Source: Erythroxylum novogranatense
Taxonomy: Eukaryota; Streptophyta; Magnoliopsida; Malpighiales; Erythroxylaceae
Direction: 5' to 3'
NCBI GenBank assembly: GCA_029891385.1
Contig: CM057225.1
Span: 15,254,998 to 15,318,997, forward strand
DNA length: 64,000 nucleotides
The stretch's first letter is position 1; each line of letters opens with the position of its first letter. The notes under the pieces are model-generated. The model made no database searches. It saw nothing but the letters and a program-made list of their open reading frames with translations, and was not told the DNA's origin. Of the stretch, positions 27,871 to 41,169 are shown piece after piece. A program made the translations under genes and the position numbers.

Positions 27871-28647
27871 GGTGCAATTTAGTTCAACTTAATTCTCTGT
27901 CTACTGCTTTTCATTCTTTTCTCACTACATATAAGGAACCCATATTCTATAAAGAAGCTTCCACTTAGAAAGAAGGCTATTTTTGGCAAATAGGTGTACA
28001 AAATAAAGCTTAAATCTGAAGGTACATTTGAAAGGTATAAGGCCAAGCTATTAGTCAGGGGTGATACTCAAAAGGAGGGGATAGATTACAATGAAACATT
28101 CTCTCTTATTGTTAAAATGTCTACCATTAAAGCAGTTGTTGTAGTGACAGCTTCTAAAGCATGGAAAATTTTTCAATTAGATGTGAATAATGCTTTCTTA
28201 CATAGAGATTTGGATGAAGACATCTATATGCAAATGCCCAAGGGAATTCTTAATCCCCTTAACAAAGTTTACAAGCTTCAGAAATCCCTTTATGGCCTTA
28301 AACAGGCCTCGAGGTAGTGGTTTGTTAAATTGATGATTTTCCTTGAACTTATGGGTTATGAGCAGCTCAAGAATGATTATTCTTTATTTTTGAAGCAGAT
28401 TGTAGATCACCTCACTAATGTTGTTGTATATGAGGATGATATTTTAGTCACTGGCTCTGACATTACTGAGGTTCATCAGCTCAAATCTCAGCTGGAATTT
28501 GCTTTTGGCATTAAAGGCTTAGGGAAGCTTCATTATTTTCTAGGCATTGAAGTTATCTATTTGCCTAATGGAATTGTTCTAGCTTAAAGAAAATTTGCTC
28601 ATGAACTCCTCAAAGACACTAGTTTTCTTGACTAGTTTGTTGTATCC
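27871..28647 (+). pseudogene. Copia retrotransposon pol, part 2 (reverse transcriptase)
   Basis: Continuation of the Copia element after the Tekay insertion. The readable RT blocks are VYKIKLKSEGTFERYKAKLL (about 27991), FQLDVNNAFLHRDLDEDIYM (about 28170), LYGLKQASR (about 28290) and GIKGLGKLHYFLGIEV (about 28507). The catalytic box near 28425 reads VVYEDDILVTG, where the family normally has Val between Tyr and Asp-Asp. In-frame stops (for example TAG in place of Trp at 27991-27993, again after QASR, and after GIVLA) kill the frame, and the stretch just before the first block looks internally deleted. It ends at the TATCC target site of the second insertion. Confidence 0.9.
28643..28647 (+). 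repeat. Left 5-bp target-site duplication (TATCC) of the non-coding dimer
   Basis: TATCC precedes the TG at 28648 and recurs at 44108-44112 after the terminal CA. Confidence 0.92.
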
Positions 28648-30527
28648 TGTAACATCCCGTTATCGGAGTGACGGGTAGATTGGTAATTTGGATCGGGTTA
28701 GGATTTGGTACAGGCAAAGTGTTGCATTGCACATGCATTACAGTTTTGATAGTCGTTGATAAATGATTATTGACTGCATAAGTATATATATATATGTACA
28801 TACATGTATGACAATTCCCGACTTGATTGTGAAATTGGTTATAATTGGTTTATGAAAATTGGGTATTTAGTAAGTGTATAATTGGGTTTTGAATATGAAA
28901 TTGGAATGAAATGGATTATAGAAAGGAAATTGGAAATTGAGTATGGGAATGAGCATTTCTAATTTTGTGAATTTATGAGAATTTTTGAATTTTAGAGTTT
29001 TAGATGCAGACGGGAAAATTTAGCTATGGGGTGATAAATTGGATTCCGGTCCGAGATTGATTGACAATTGATATGAGATTATTTGAGATATGATTTTGGT
29101 TTGTTATTAATTGTTATTGCAAAATTGGGAGAAAAATAGAATAAGAATTGGGTGATAGGCGTTAAGATTCGGACTTGTGGCAACTAAATTGCAAACAAGC
29201 CTTTAAAGCTCATATATATATATATGTTAAAGCGTTTATTTCATCATCGATGATCGTGGGTGAGCATTTGGCGATTTGGAGTTGCTTGGAGGATTTTCAA
29301 AGGGTTGAAAGCTAGAATCAAGTAAGCTTCTTCTTCTTTATGATTTGTTGAATTTGATCATTGAGTGAGTAACGAAATCATTATGAGGATTTGAAAGTTT
29401 CGGATGAAAGGGTTTTGAGATTTTCATTGGTTTTGATTTGGGTTTTTGATGAAAAATGGTTTAAATGATGGATTGAGGCTAGAAATGAGTTGAGTGTAGT
29501 ATACTAAGTCGATTGGGAGTGATTTGAAGTGAATCAGATAGATTGTTATCAGAAAATCTGAGAAATTTCTGGGTTTCTGTCGCGATTTTGTGATGCACGC
29601 GCGCGATGTCACGATGAACACGCATGACGAGCCAACCAGCGTGCGTCGCGACGATAAGGAAATAATTTAATTGGTGCGCCATGACGAAGCGAGATAAGTC
29701 CGCACGTCATGACGGCGGCGCACGCGTCCTGACGGCGGAGGATTTTCTGTGTGGCGAGAGGTGTGGATTCGTCATGGCGAGGTCATGTGAACCGAAGATA
29801 CATGGTTTATTTTATAGGAAATTTTGAGGATTAATTTTCTTATGAGTTTGGTTATTGGATCGATTGATTTTGAGACTAAGAATTGCATATGGGAGAATGA
29901 AATTAAGTGATTTTAAGGTGATTGTTACAAGTAATGAGCTCGAGGATTGATTTTCAAATGAATTGGTTTCTAAATGACTAATTGGAATTTGGAGACTAAG
30001 AATATTGAATTGATAAGAATGGAAATTGAATGTAATTATATGATTATTGGAATTGAGTGGTAAGCGATTAGTGATTTTGATTCTAATTGAAAGTGTTATG
30101 GATTAGTGAGAGTGATCAAATTGAGGAATTCGGAATTGGATTGGGAATGTCATAACATGTATAATATTTATCGTATTTGCTATTAATTATTGAATTTGAC
30201 ATAATTGGTAATGTGATTTATTGATTTGATATAGAGGTTAGATGGATCGACACTCCACAGACGATATTGGGACTTCCAGGCTGTAGCTCGGAAGTGCAGG
30301 TGAGTAACCTAGTTGGTTTCTCAACCTTATGTGTTTATTAATTATATGCATTGATTGCCATGAGGAAGCAAGGATGGATATATGTGATTGAGTGATTTGA
30401 TTGATTTGAACCATGGGTGTTGAAATATTGGATAATGTTATTGAAGTGCAAATGTGAATAAGCATGAGTAAATTGGATTGTAAATGTGTTAATGAAATGA
30501 AATGTAAATGCATAGGAATGAAATACC

Positions 30528-30829
30528 GGACTAAAAGTCCGAAGACATTGGAAAATGATCGGAAATGCAATAATTGGAAATTGGAAAGTGGCATGTGCAT
30601 TCATGCATAGTAAATGATCGAGATAATAGTAGTTGTGACCGGTGGTACCAGCATTATGCGAGCCACGAGGCTCGATACCTTTATGCCGATCCTTTGGGTT
30701 TTGAGGCACATCATGCCCAATGTATATGATAGAGCTTTAAGCTCAGCGCACGAGGACCTCGGGTCCAACGGTGATAGAGCCTCGGGCTCACCACAGGCAT
30801 ATCAAGCCCAGCGATTTGAGCCACCGCTC
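30528..30829 (+). other. Array of short perfect inverted repeats in LARD LTR
   Basis: Successive tiny hairpins of different sequence: GGACT-AAA-AGTCC (30528-30540), GAGCC-ACGA-GGCTC (30660-30673), GAGCTT-T-AAGCTC (30732-30744), GGACC-TCG-GGTCC (30754-30766), GAGCC-TCG-GGCTC (30777-30789) and GAGC-CACC-GCTC (30818-30829). LTRs B and C carry the same series (about 36799-37101 and 43089-43384). Confidence 0.65.
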
Positions 30830-31018
30830 AGCGTAAATGATCGGTATACGGTCACAACAACGAAACGAAAATTGAAAGTGTCTCATGGGCATTGCATATG
30901 TATATGGTGATGAAAATGTAAATTGATTGTGAATGACCGTGAAATGTGAATAAGGAAATTGCATGTGATATTCTGTAAGTCTTCTGTGTGTTATGTGTAT
31001 ATGATTGTGAATGCATGA

Positions 31019-31072
31019 GTTGGGTGAACCATCGATGATGGTTTCTCACTTTGAGTTCGCAAACTCACCCAA
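31019..31072 (+). other. Conserved double-hairpin / three-way junction in LARD LTRs
   Basis: GTTGGGTG and CACCCAAC form an 8-bp outer stem. Inside are AACCATC-GAT-GATGGTT and GAGTT-CGCA-AACTC. Sister copies are at 37292-37345 (one base change in the outer stem) and 43579-43630. Confidence 0.72.
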
Positions 31073-31541
31073 CATTGCATCTATTTTTAGGAAGTGAAGA
31101 GTACCCGTTAGACACACGGAGTATGTCTACCGCTAGCAAGGCGTAGTGTCGGGTCGGGATCGGTGTCGTCACATCGCATTAGTATAGTGATTTGTTCGAT
31201 GGGCCTAACTAGATAAATGTAAAATTGTATTGTGTTTTAGTGATTCTTGAAATGTGTTGAAATGGCATTGGAATCTAGTTGGGTCATGTCTTTCTACTTA
31301 TGCTTGATTGAGCACTATTGAGTGCCTTTGTGACTGAAATCGTATTTGATTGAAAAGATTTTCGTAGCAAATTGGGCTAAAGTGTTTATTGATTTCCACA
31401 TTTAAGCTGTTTTGAAAAGAAAAGTGTTACAATGAGTTTTAAAAGGTAGTGATTGTTCTAGATCGCCACCCTCATGGGTCACGGCTCGAATATCCTTTAT
31501 TGATGTCGAGTTCGGGTCTCAAATCGGGGTGGGGTGCTACA

Positions 31542-34500
31542 TTTGTGGTATCGAGCCCGAAGTACAATCTTACATGGGCATTACGAGACAAATGTGTCAA
31601 AGTGCATGCATATAAGTTATGTCTCGGCGAGATAGTGACGGTGATCCCGGTCTAGCATATGAGTCTCATCGTGAGCTGTACTAGTGATTTAAGTGGTTAG
31701 TAATAGTGAGGAAAAGGCGATATGGGAAATGTGGTAAATGAAAATTGTAGAAATCAAAGAAAAAGAACAAGTATACGGTGCGATATGATGATTGGAGATT
31801 TAGTGTATTGGTATTGATGGGCGTATTATGAAATACGACATTAGAGTGATAGTGGAAAAAAAAAACTGTGTATGGGAAGTAGATGTGAATTGTATATGTG
31901 TAGTTGTGAAGTGATAGAAGAAATATAGAGATATGTGAAAAATGACAACTAAAATGTTTTATGATCGAGAGTTCTGTGTGAGCGTGATGGGAGTTATGAT
32001 TGGAGGTCTATGACCTAGAATTTGAATATGTTAAGTGAGAAAGAAACAATGAATGTATATTTGTGATACGGATTTGAGTGTGGTTGCGTAAAACAAAATG
32101 GTGAAAGGATCGAAACCAGAGAAAATAGTATTGAAAGAAGAAAAAAAAAAGTAAAAAGTTATTAAGGTCAGCGGATTTGCCTATGCGAATGCACACCTGA
32201 TAAATGGAAATGATATCGGAAATCAATTGGTGCATTAGTGGATAACCGCTAAGTCAAATAGTTAAAAGTTCATGTGAGATGGAGTAAGAACCAAAAGTGT
32301 TTATAGTGATATTTGGAAATGAATTGAGATTGTAATTAGGATGTTGGTAAGGAAAAAGCCTGTGATCGAGGATAGGTGCGAAAAGGAAAAGGTGGTCAAA
32401 GATCAAATGAGATTGAAGTGTCTTTAGCGTAAGTGACTAAGTGGTAAATTAATGTAATCTGTAAATGGTATGTACCTCGATGAGCGGTATTAAAAGAGAT
32501 GCTTTGGTTATGTGGATTATGGTATAGATTGATCGTCACGGGACATTGTGAATAATTGAAATCGATAAGAAATGTAATGACGGTTGATGATTTGGAATTG
32601 AAAGAAGAATTTCCCTAAATGGAATTAAGTTGATTAGATGATTAAAATTGAAAAGTTTAGTAATGAAAGGACAAATTGGAGATAAATGTGAAATGAATGA
32701 AAAGTTGTTATTGGGAGTCCTGATCTTAGCGGATACTCATGTGTAAAAGATAGAATAAAAAGTATGTGTTACGATAATGTAAAGAGTTTGATTGTGTAAG
32801 TAAAAGGATATCGGTTGTGATTTGAGGAGAATATCGGGTCAGATATATTTTGTGTGAATATCGGAAAGTATAAAGTGGTTTTGAAAATTTTGTTTGAAAT
32901 GATAGTGAATAAATTGAAATATGTGGAGAATCCAGTGTAAAAGAATGCGTGTCAAAATATATTTGATGAAATGGAGAAAGATCGTGAGAAAATTTGTTCC
33001 TCATTGGAGACAACCGATAATTAGGAAATGATATAAATTGATTATTGATATGAAGAGTCATTATGCTCTTGAGAAACATATCTTACTTGTGTTTAGAGTG
33101 AAATGTTTAAATTGTGTTCAAAGTGGATGTTGATCGATTGAATACATTTGAAAAGTGAATAAGAGAAATTAGCACGATTGAGGAAATTGTTTGACATGTA
33201 AGTTTTATAAGAGTGAATTTGATATTGGTAGAATAATTAGTGGATGAATTATTATTATTCGAACATGGTATTGGGAGATTAAATGCAAATAGAGGCGTGA
33301 TAAATGTGAAATTGTAAAGGATTAGTATATAAAGAATTTGGAGTTATAATAGGATTGATTGTATCTTGGATACATCGAGAAATTGGTAAAGGTCTTACAT
33401 TTGTAAATGATAAGGAAAGTGTTAAAAGGAAAATATGTGAAGTGTATGACAAATGATTGTAAGAAGAGATACTTAGAGAAATGTTCAATTCGAGTATTGA
33501 TCGTATCAATTGAATTGGTGTTATAATATGAAATGAATTGTAAAGATGATAATGTGATCTCTTGGAAAAAAAATGTAAAGAGATTCTATGTGTATGGAGA
33601 TTTCAATAGCGTATTGGAAAGTGTTGTGAAAAATTTGGAGATTCTATTTGTACAGAAAATGTTTTGGATGAATATGCGTTTGTAAAGTAATAATGATTAA
33701 GTTATATGAGAAAATTGGGAAAAAGGATTATGTGTCCAAATGTTTCCGAATTTTGATAAGGAAGCAAATAATTAGATGATAAGATTATGAAACTGGATGA
33801 AAGATTATATGTAAACTGTCGAGTTGGTAAAGTGTAAAAAGGAGCATTATTAGCAATTGGGGATTCCACATCAAGTGTGCAGAGGTGTATTGAAAGCATG
33901 GCAAAATCCGAATCGAGAATTTTGAATAGTGGATAGTATCGAGAAATGTGTGAATAGATTAGGCAGTAAAGAGAATGAGTAATGTATTTGGATTAGGAAA
34001 CATGAGTAAAACTCATGAAAGGAATTGTAAGTGTATTAAAGTGTAGCAGAAAGTAAAATGTGGCGTTGAAAGATTATGAGTATGTTTGACCTATATAGTT
34101 GATTGTGTGTTATTAGTGTGAAACTAATATAGGTTTGGAGTTCATAAGATTATGAAATTGATGCATAGATAAGATTGATTGTGTTTCGTTGGAGATATCA
34201 TTTGAAAAGTGTATGAAAGGTTTTATATCTAAAAGGAGTTGTTCATTCGGATAGTAAAATGATCGGGACCTAATATAATTAGAATACTGGATGATTTAAG
34301 TTAAGATTGACGGTGTTTGAATCGATAATATGGTTTAAGAAATTGAGTTGATGAGAATGAATTAAATTAATGATTACCAAGCTGTTAAAACTCGATGAGA
34401 TTAGAAATTGGCATTGGAGAGATGCAATATGTTAAGCGATCGAGAGAATGTTTCTAAATGTGTCACCTTGGCCAATCTATGTATTGATTGAGATAAATGT

Positions 34501-34889
34501 AAATGGGAAATGAAATTAGTTATTAGGGGCCTCGATGTGACCGTGTTGTGAATCGATTTATGGATTGACAAGTCGGTGGTAACCTAAAAGATAAATGGAT
34601 TTGTAAAGTGTTTATGGACGAAATAGGAAATATTGATATGATGGGATGTGTGTAGCATTGGTATTGGATATAAAGAATTACGAGTAATCAAAAGAAATCG
34701 TTAAGCAATTATAGAGTTTGAGAAAGGAAAAGAGGTAAATAAGCGGTTGTAGTGTGATTAAGATAGCGAGTCGGTTGTATAGTGAAATAAGTGGAAACCA
34801 GAGAATAAATGACCGAAAAGACTCCCCTATTGTTTTGATAAATCGTATATGAAATTTCAAGGACGAAATTTTTATTAGGAGGGGAGAAT
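31542..34889 (+). mobile_element. LARD internal region 1, non-coding
   Basis: Starts with the primer site TGGTATCGAGCC (31546-31557) and ends with the polypurine tract (34877-34888). Between them is A/G/T-rich sequence with no ORF above about 117 codons and no domain I recognise on either strand. It is nearly identical to internal region 2. The differences are single bases and short indels. Confidence 0.85.
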
Positions 34890-37815
34890 TGTAACATCCC
34901 ATTATCGGAGTGACGGGTAGATTGGTAATTTGGATCGGGTTAGGATTTGGTACAGGCAAAGTGTTGCATTGCACATGCATTACAGATTTTGATAGTCGTT
35001 GATAAATGATTATTGACTGCATAAGTATATATATATATGTACATACATGTATGACAATTCCCGACTTGATTGTGAAATTGGTTATAATTGGTTTATGAAA
35101 ATTGGGTATTTAGTAAGTGTATAATTGGGTTTTGAATATGAAATTGGAATGAAATGGATTATAGAAAGGAAATTGGAAATTGAGTATGGAATGAGCATTT
35201 CCTAATTTTGTGAATTTATGAGAATTTTCTGGAATTTTAGAGTTTTAGATCTGGACAGGAAAATTTAGCTAAGGGACTGATAAATTGGATTCCGGGTCCG
35301 AGATTGATTGACAATTGATATGAGATTATTTGAGATATGATTTTCGGATTTGTTATTAATTGTTATTGCGAAATTGGGAGAAAAATAGAATAAGAATTGG
35401 ACTGATAGACGTTAAGATTCGGACTTGTGGCAACTAAATTGCCAAACAAGCCTTTAAAGCTCACATATATATATATATGTTAAACGTTTATTTCATCATC
35501 GATGATCGTGGGTGAGCATTTGGCGATTTGGAGTTGCTTGGAGGATTTTCAAAGGGTTGAAAGCTAGAATCAAGTAAGCTTCTTCTTCTTTATGATTTGA
35601 ATCGTTGAATTTGATCATTGAGTGAGTAACGAAATCGTTATGAGGATTTGAAAGTTTCGGATGAAAGGGTTTTGAGATTTTCATTGGTTTTGATTTGGGT
35701 TTTTGATGAAAAATGGTTTAAATGATGGATTGAGGCTAGAAATGAGTTGAGTGTAGTATACTAAGTCGATTGGGAGTGATTTGAAGTGAATCAGATAGAT
35801 TGTTATCAGAAAATCTGAGAAATTTCCGGGTTTCCGTCGCGATTTTGCGATCGCACGCCGCGACGTTGCGATGAACACGCCGCGGCGAGCCAACCCAGCG
35901 TGCACGTCGCGACGATAAGGAAATAATTTAATTGGTGCGCGCATGACGGCGAGATAAGTCCGCACATCGCGAAGCGCGCACGCCACGACTGACAGCGGAG
36001 GATTTTACGCTTGTGGCGAGAGGTGTGGATTCGTCATGCGAGGTCATGTGAACCGAAGATACATGGTTTATTTTTATAGGAAATTTTGAGGATTAATTTT
36101 CTTATGAGTTTGGTTATTGGATCAATTGATTTTTGAGACTAAGAATTGCATATGGGAGAATGAAATTAAGTGATTTTAAGGTGATTGTTACAAGTAATGA
36201 GCTTGAGGATTGATTTTCAAATGAATTGGTTTCTAAATGACTAATTGGAATTTGGAGACTAAGAATATTGAATTGATAAGAATGGAAATTCGGAATGTAA
36301 TTATATGATTATTGGAATTGAGTGGTAAACGATTAGTGATTTTGATTCTAATTGAAAGTGTTATGGATTAGTGAGAGAGTGATCAAATTGAGGAATTCGG
36401 GAATTGGATTGGGAATGTCATAACATGTATAATATTTATCGTATTTGCTATTAATTATTGAATTTGACATAATTGGTAATGTGATTTATTGATTTGATAT
36501 AGAGGTTCAGATGGATCGACACTCCACGGACGATATTGGGACTTCAGTCAGTGGTTTCGGAAGTGCAGGTGAGTAACCTAGTTGGTTTCTCAACCTTATG
36601 TGTTTATTAATTATATGCATTGATTGCCATGAGGAAGCAAGGATGGATATATGTGATTGAGTGATTTGATTGATTTCGAACCATGGGTGTTGAAATATTG
36701 GATAATGTTATTGAAGTGCAAATGTGAATAAGCATGAGTAAATTGGATTGTAAATGTGTTAATGAAATGAAATGTAAATGCATAGGAATGAAATACTGGA
36801 CTAAAAGTCCGAAGACATTGGAAAATGATCGGAAATGCAATAATTGGAAATTGGAAAGTGACATGTGCATTCATGCATAGTAAATGATCAGATAATAGTA
36901 GTTGTGACCGGTGGTACCAACGTATGCAGAGCCACAGCTCGATGCACTTGTGCCAAAATCCTTTGGGTTTCAGGGCACATCATGCCCAATGTATATGATA
37001 GAGCTTTAAGCTCAGCGCACAGACCTCGAGGTCCAACGGTGATAGAGCCTCGAGGCTCACCACAGGCATATCAAGCCCAACGATTTGAGCCACCGGCTCA
37101 GCGTAAATGATCGGTATACGGTCACAACAACGAAACGAAAATTGAAAGTGTCTCATGGGCATTGCATATGTATATGGTGATTGAAAATATAAATTGATTG
37201 TGAATGACCGTGAAATGTGAATAAGGAAATTGCATGTGATATTACTGTAAGTGCTCTTGTGTGTTATGTGTATATGATTGTGAATGCATGAGTTGGGTGA
37301 ACCATCGATGATGGTTTCTCACCGAGTTCATAAACTCATCCAACATTGCATCTATTTTTCGAGGAAGTGAAGAGTACCCGTTAGACACACGGAGTATGTC
37401 TACCGCTAGCAAATGATGTAGATCGGGTCGGGATCGGTGTCGTCACATCTGCATTAGTATAGTGATTTGTTAGATGGGCCTAACTAGATAAATGTAAAAT
37501 TGTATTGTGTTTTAGTGATTCTTGAAATGTGTTCGAAATGGCATTGGAATCTAGTTGGGTCATGTCTTTCTACTTATGCATCGATTGAGCACTATTGAGT
37601 GCCTTTTGTGACTGAAATCGTATTTGATTGAAAAGATTTTCGTAGCAAATTGGGCTAAAGTGTTTATTGATTTCATTGTTTAAGCTGTTTTGAAAAGAAA
37701 AGTGTTACAATGAGTTTTAAAAGGTAGTGATTGTTCTAAGACGCCACCCTCGGGTCACGGGCTCGGATATCCTTTATTGATGTCGAGTCGGGTCTCGTCG
37801 GGAGTGGGTGCTACA
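34890..37815 (+). repeat. LARD LTR B (2926 bp), shared central LTR
   Basis: Begins TGTAACATCCCATTATCGG and ends GGGTGCTACA. It has the same internal landmarks as LTR A: TATA tract (about 35463-35478), CG tract (about 35835-36045), donor consensus (GT at 36569) and junction (37292-37345). Confidence 0.92.
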
Positions 37816-40800
37816 TTTGTGGTATCGAGCCCAGTACAATCTTACATGGGCATTACGAGACAAATGTGTCAAAGTGCATGCATATAAGTTATGTCTCGGC
37901 AGATAGTGACGACTGATCCCCGGTCTAGCATATGAGTCTCATACATGAGCCTGTACTAGTGATTTAAGTGGTTAGTAATAGTGAGGAAAAGACGATATGG
38001 GAAATGTGGTAAATGAAAATTGTAGAAATCAAAGAAAAAGAACAAGTATACGGTGCGATATGATGATTGGAGATTTAGTGTATTGGTATTGATGGGCGTA
38101 TTATGAAATACGACATTAGAGTGATAGTGGAAAAAAAAAACTGTGTATGGGAAGTAGATGTGAATTGTATATGTGTAGTTGTGAAGTGATAGAAGAAATA
38201 TAGAGATATGTGAAAAATGACAACTAAAATGTTTTATGATCAGAGTTACGCAGCGGAAGCGTGATGGGAGTTATGATTGGAGGTCTATGACCTAGAATTT
38301 GAATATGTTAAGTGAGAAAGCAACAATGAATGTATATTTGTGATACGGATTTGAGTGTGGTTGCGTAAAACAAAATGGTGAAAGGATCGAAACCAGAGAA
38401 AATAGTATTGAAAGAAGAAAAAAAAAAGTAAAAAGTTATTAAGGTCAGCGGATTTGCCTATGCGAATGCACACCTGATAAATGGAAATGATATCGGAAAT
38501 CAATTGGTGCATTAGTGGATAACCGCTAAGTCAAATAGTTAAAAGTTCATGTGAGATGGAGTAAGAACCAAAAGTGTTTATAGTGATATTTGGAAATGAA
38601 TTGAGATTGTAATTAGGATGTTGGTAAGGAAAAAGCCTCATGATCGAGGATAGGTGCGAAAAGGAAAAAGGTGGTCAAAGATCAAATGAGATTGAAGTGT
38701 CTTTAGCGTAAGTGACTAAGTGGTAAATTAATGTAATACTGTAAATGGTATGTACCTCAATGAACGGTATTAAAAAGAGATGCTTTGGTTATGTGGATTA
38801 TGGTATAGATTGATCGTCACAGGACATTGTGAATAATTGAAATCGATAAGAAATGTGACGACGGTTGATGATTAGGAATTGAAAGAAGAATTTCCCTAAA
38901 TGGAATTAAGTTGATTAGATGATTAAAATTGAAAAGTTTAGTAATGAAAGGACAAATTGGAGATAAATGTGAAATGAATGAAAAGTTGTTATTGGGAGTC
39001 CTGATCTTAGCGGATACTCATGTGTAAAAGATAGAATAAAAAGTATGTGTTACGATAATGTAAAGAGTTTGATTGTGTAAGTAAAAGGATATCGGTTGTG
39101 ATTTGAGGAGAATATCGGTCGATATATTTTGTGTGAATATCGGAAAGTATAAAGTGGTTTTGAAAATTTTGTTTGAAATGATAGTGAATAAATTGAAATA
39201 TGTGGAGAATCCGATGTAAAAGAATGCGTGTCAAAATATATTTGATGAAATGGAGAAAGATCGTGAGAAAATTTGTTCCTCATTGGAGACAACCGATAAT
39301 TAGGAAATGATATAAATTGATTATTGATATGAAGAGTCATTATGCTACTCAAGAGAAACATATCTTACTTGTGTTTAGAGTGAAATGTTTAAATTGTGTT
39401 CAAAGTGGATGTTGATCGATTGAATACATTTGAAAAGTGAATAAGAGAAATGGCACGATTGAGGAAATTGTTTGACATGTAAGTTTTATAAGAGTGAATT
39501 TGATCTTGGTAGAATAATTAGTGGATGAATTATTATTATTGAACATGGTATTGGGAGATTAAATGCAAATAGAGGCAGTGATAAATGTGAAATTGTAAAG
39601 GATTAGTATATAAAGAATTTGGAGTTATAATAGGATTGATTGTATCGGATACATCGAGAAATTGGTAAAGGTCTTATTTGTAAATGATAAGGAAAGTGTT
39701 AAAAGGAAAATATGTGAAGTGTATGACAAATGATTGTAAGAAGAGATACTTAGAGAAATGTTCAATTCGAGTATTGATCGTATCAATTGAATTGGTGTTA
39801 TAATATGAAATGAATTGTAAAGATGATAATGTGATCTCTTGGAAAAAAATGTAAAGAGATTCTATGTATGGAGATTTCAATAGCGTATTGGAAAGTGTTG
39901 TGAAAAATTTGGAGATTCTTTTTGTACAGAAAATGTTTTGGATGAATATGCGTTTGTAAAGTAATAATGATTAAGTTATATGAGAAAATTGGGAAAAAGG
40001 ATTATGTGTCCAAATGTTTCCGAATTTTGATAAGGAAGCAAATAATTAGATGATAAGATTATGAAACTGGATGAAAGATTATATGTAAACTGTCGAGTTG
40101 GTAAAGTGTAAAAAGGAACGTATTAGCAATTGGGGATTCCACATCAAGTGTGCAGAGGTGTATTGAAAGCATGGCAAAATCCGAATCGAGAATTTTGAAT
40201 AGTGGATAGTATCGAGAAATGTGTGAATAGATTAGCTGTAAAGAAAATGAGTAATGTGACTGGATTAGGAAACATGAGTAAAACTCATGAAAGGAATTGT
40301 AAGTGTATTAAAAGTGTAACAGAAAGTAAAATGTGACGTTGAAAGATTATGAGTATGTTTGACCTATATAGTTGACTGTGTGTTATTAGTGTGAAACTAA
40401 TATAGGTTTGGAGTTCATAAGATTATGAAATTGATGCATAGATAAGATTGATTGTGTTTCGTTGGAGATATCATTTGAAAAGTGTATGAAAGGTTTTATA
40501 TCTAAAAAGGAGTTGTTCATTCGGATAGTAAAATGATCAGGACCTAATATAATTAGAGGCCCTGGATGATTTAAGTTAAGATTGACAGGTGTTTGAATCA
40601 GTAATATGGTTTAAGAAATTCAAGTTGATGAGAATGAATTAAATTAATGATTACCGAAACTGTTAAAACCTGATGAGATTAGAAATTGGCATTGGAGAGA
40701 TGCAATATGTTAAACGATACAGAGAATGTTTCTAAATGTGTCACCTTGGCCAATCTATGTATTGATTGAGATAACGAGTAAATGGGAAATGAAATTGTTA

Positions 40801-41169
40801 TTAGGGGCCTCGATGTGACCGTGTTGTGAATCGATTTATGGATTGACAAGTCAGTGGTAACCTAAAAGATAAATGGATTTGTAAAGTGTTTTATGGACAG
40901 AAATAGGAAATATTGATATGATCGGATGTGTGTAGCATTGGTATTGGATATAAAGAATTACGAGTAATCAAAAAGAAATCGTTAAACAGTATAGAGTTTG
41001 AGAAAGGAAAAGAGGTAAGTAAGCAGTTGTAGTGTGATTAAGATAGCAGGTCAGTTGTATAGTGAAATAAATGGAAACCAGAGAATAAATGACCGAAAAG
41101 ACTCCCCTATTGTTTTGATAAATCGTATATGAAATTTCGAGGACGAAATTTTTATTAGGAGGGGAGAAT
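37816..41169 (+). mobile_element. LARD internal region 2, non-coding
   Basis: Second copy of the internal region, from primer site (37820-37830) to polypurine tract (41157-41168). No coding capacity is seen. Close identity to copy 1 implies a recent duplication or recent sequence exchange. Confidence 0.85.

Larger units (their letters stand above)
28648..31541 (+). repeat. LARD LTR A (2894 bp)
   Basis: Carries a TA-rich TATA-like tract (about 29211-29225), a CG-rich tract (about 29575-29780), a CAG|GTGAGTAACC splice-donor consensus (GT at 30300), a hairpin array (30528-30829), the three-way junction (31019-31072) and a TTTTTAG|G acceptor-like site at 31089-31090. Confidence 0.92.
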
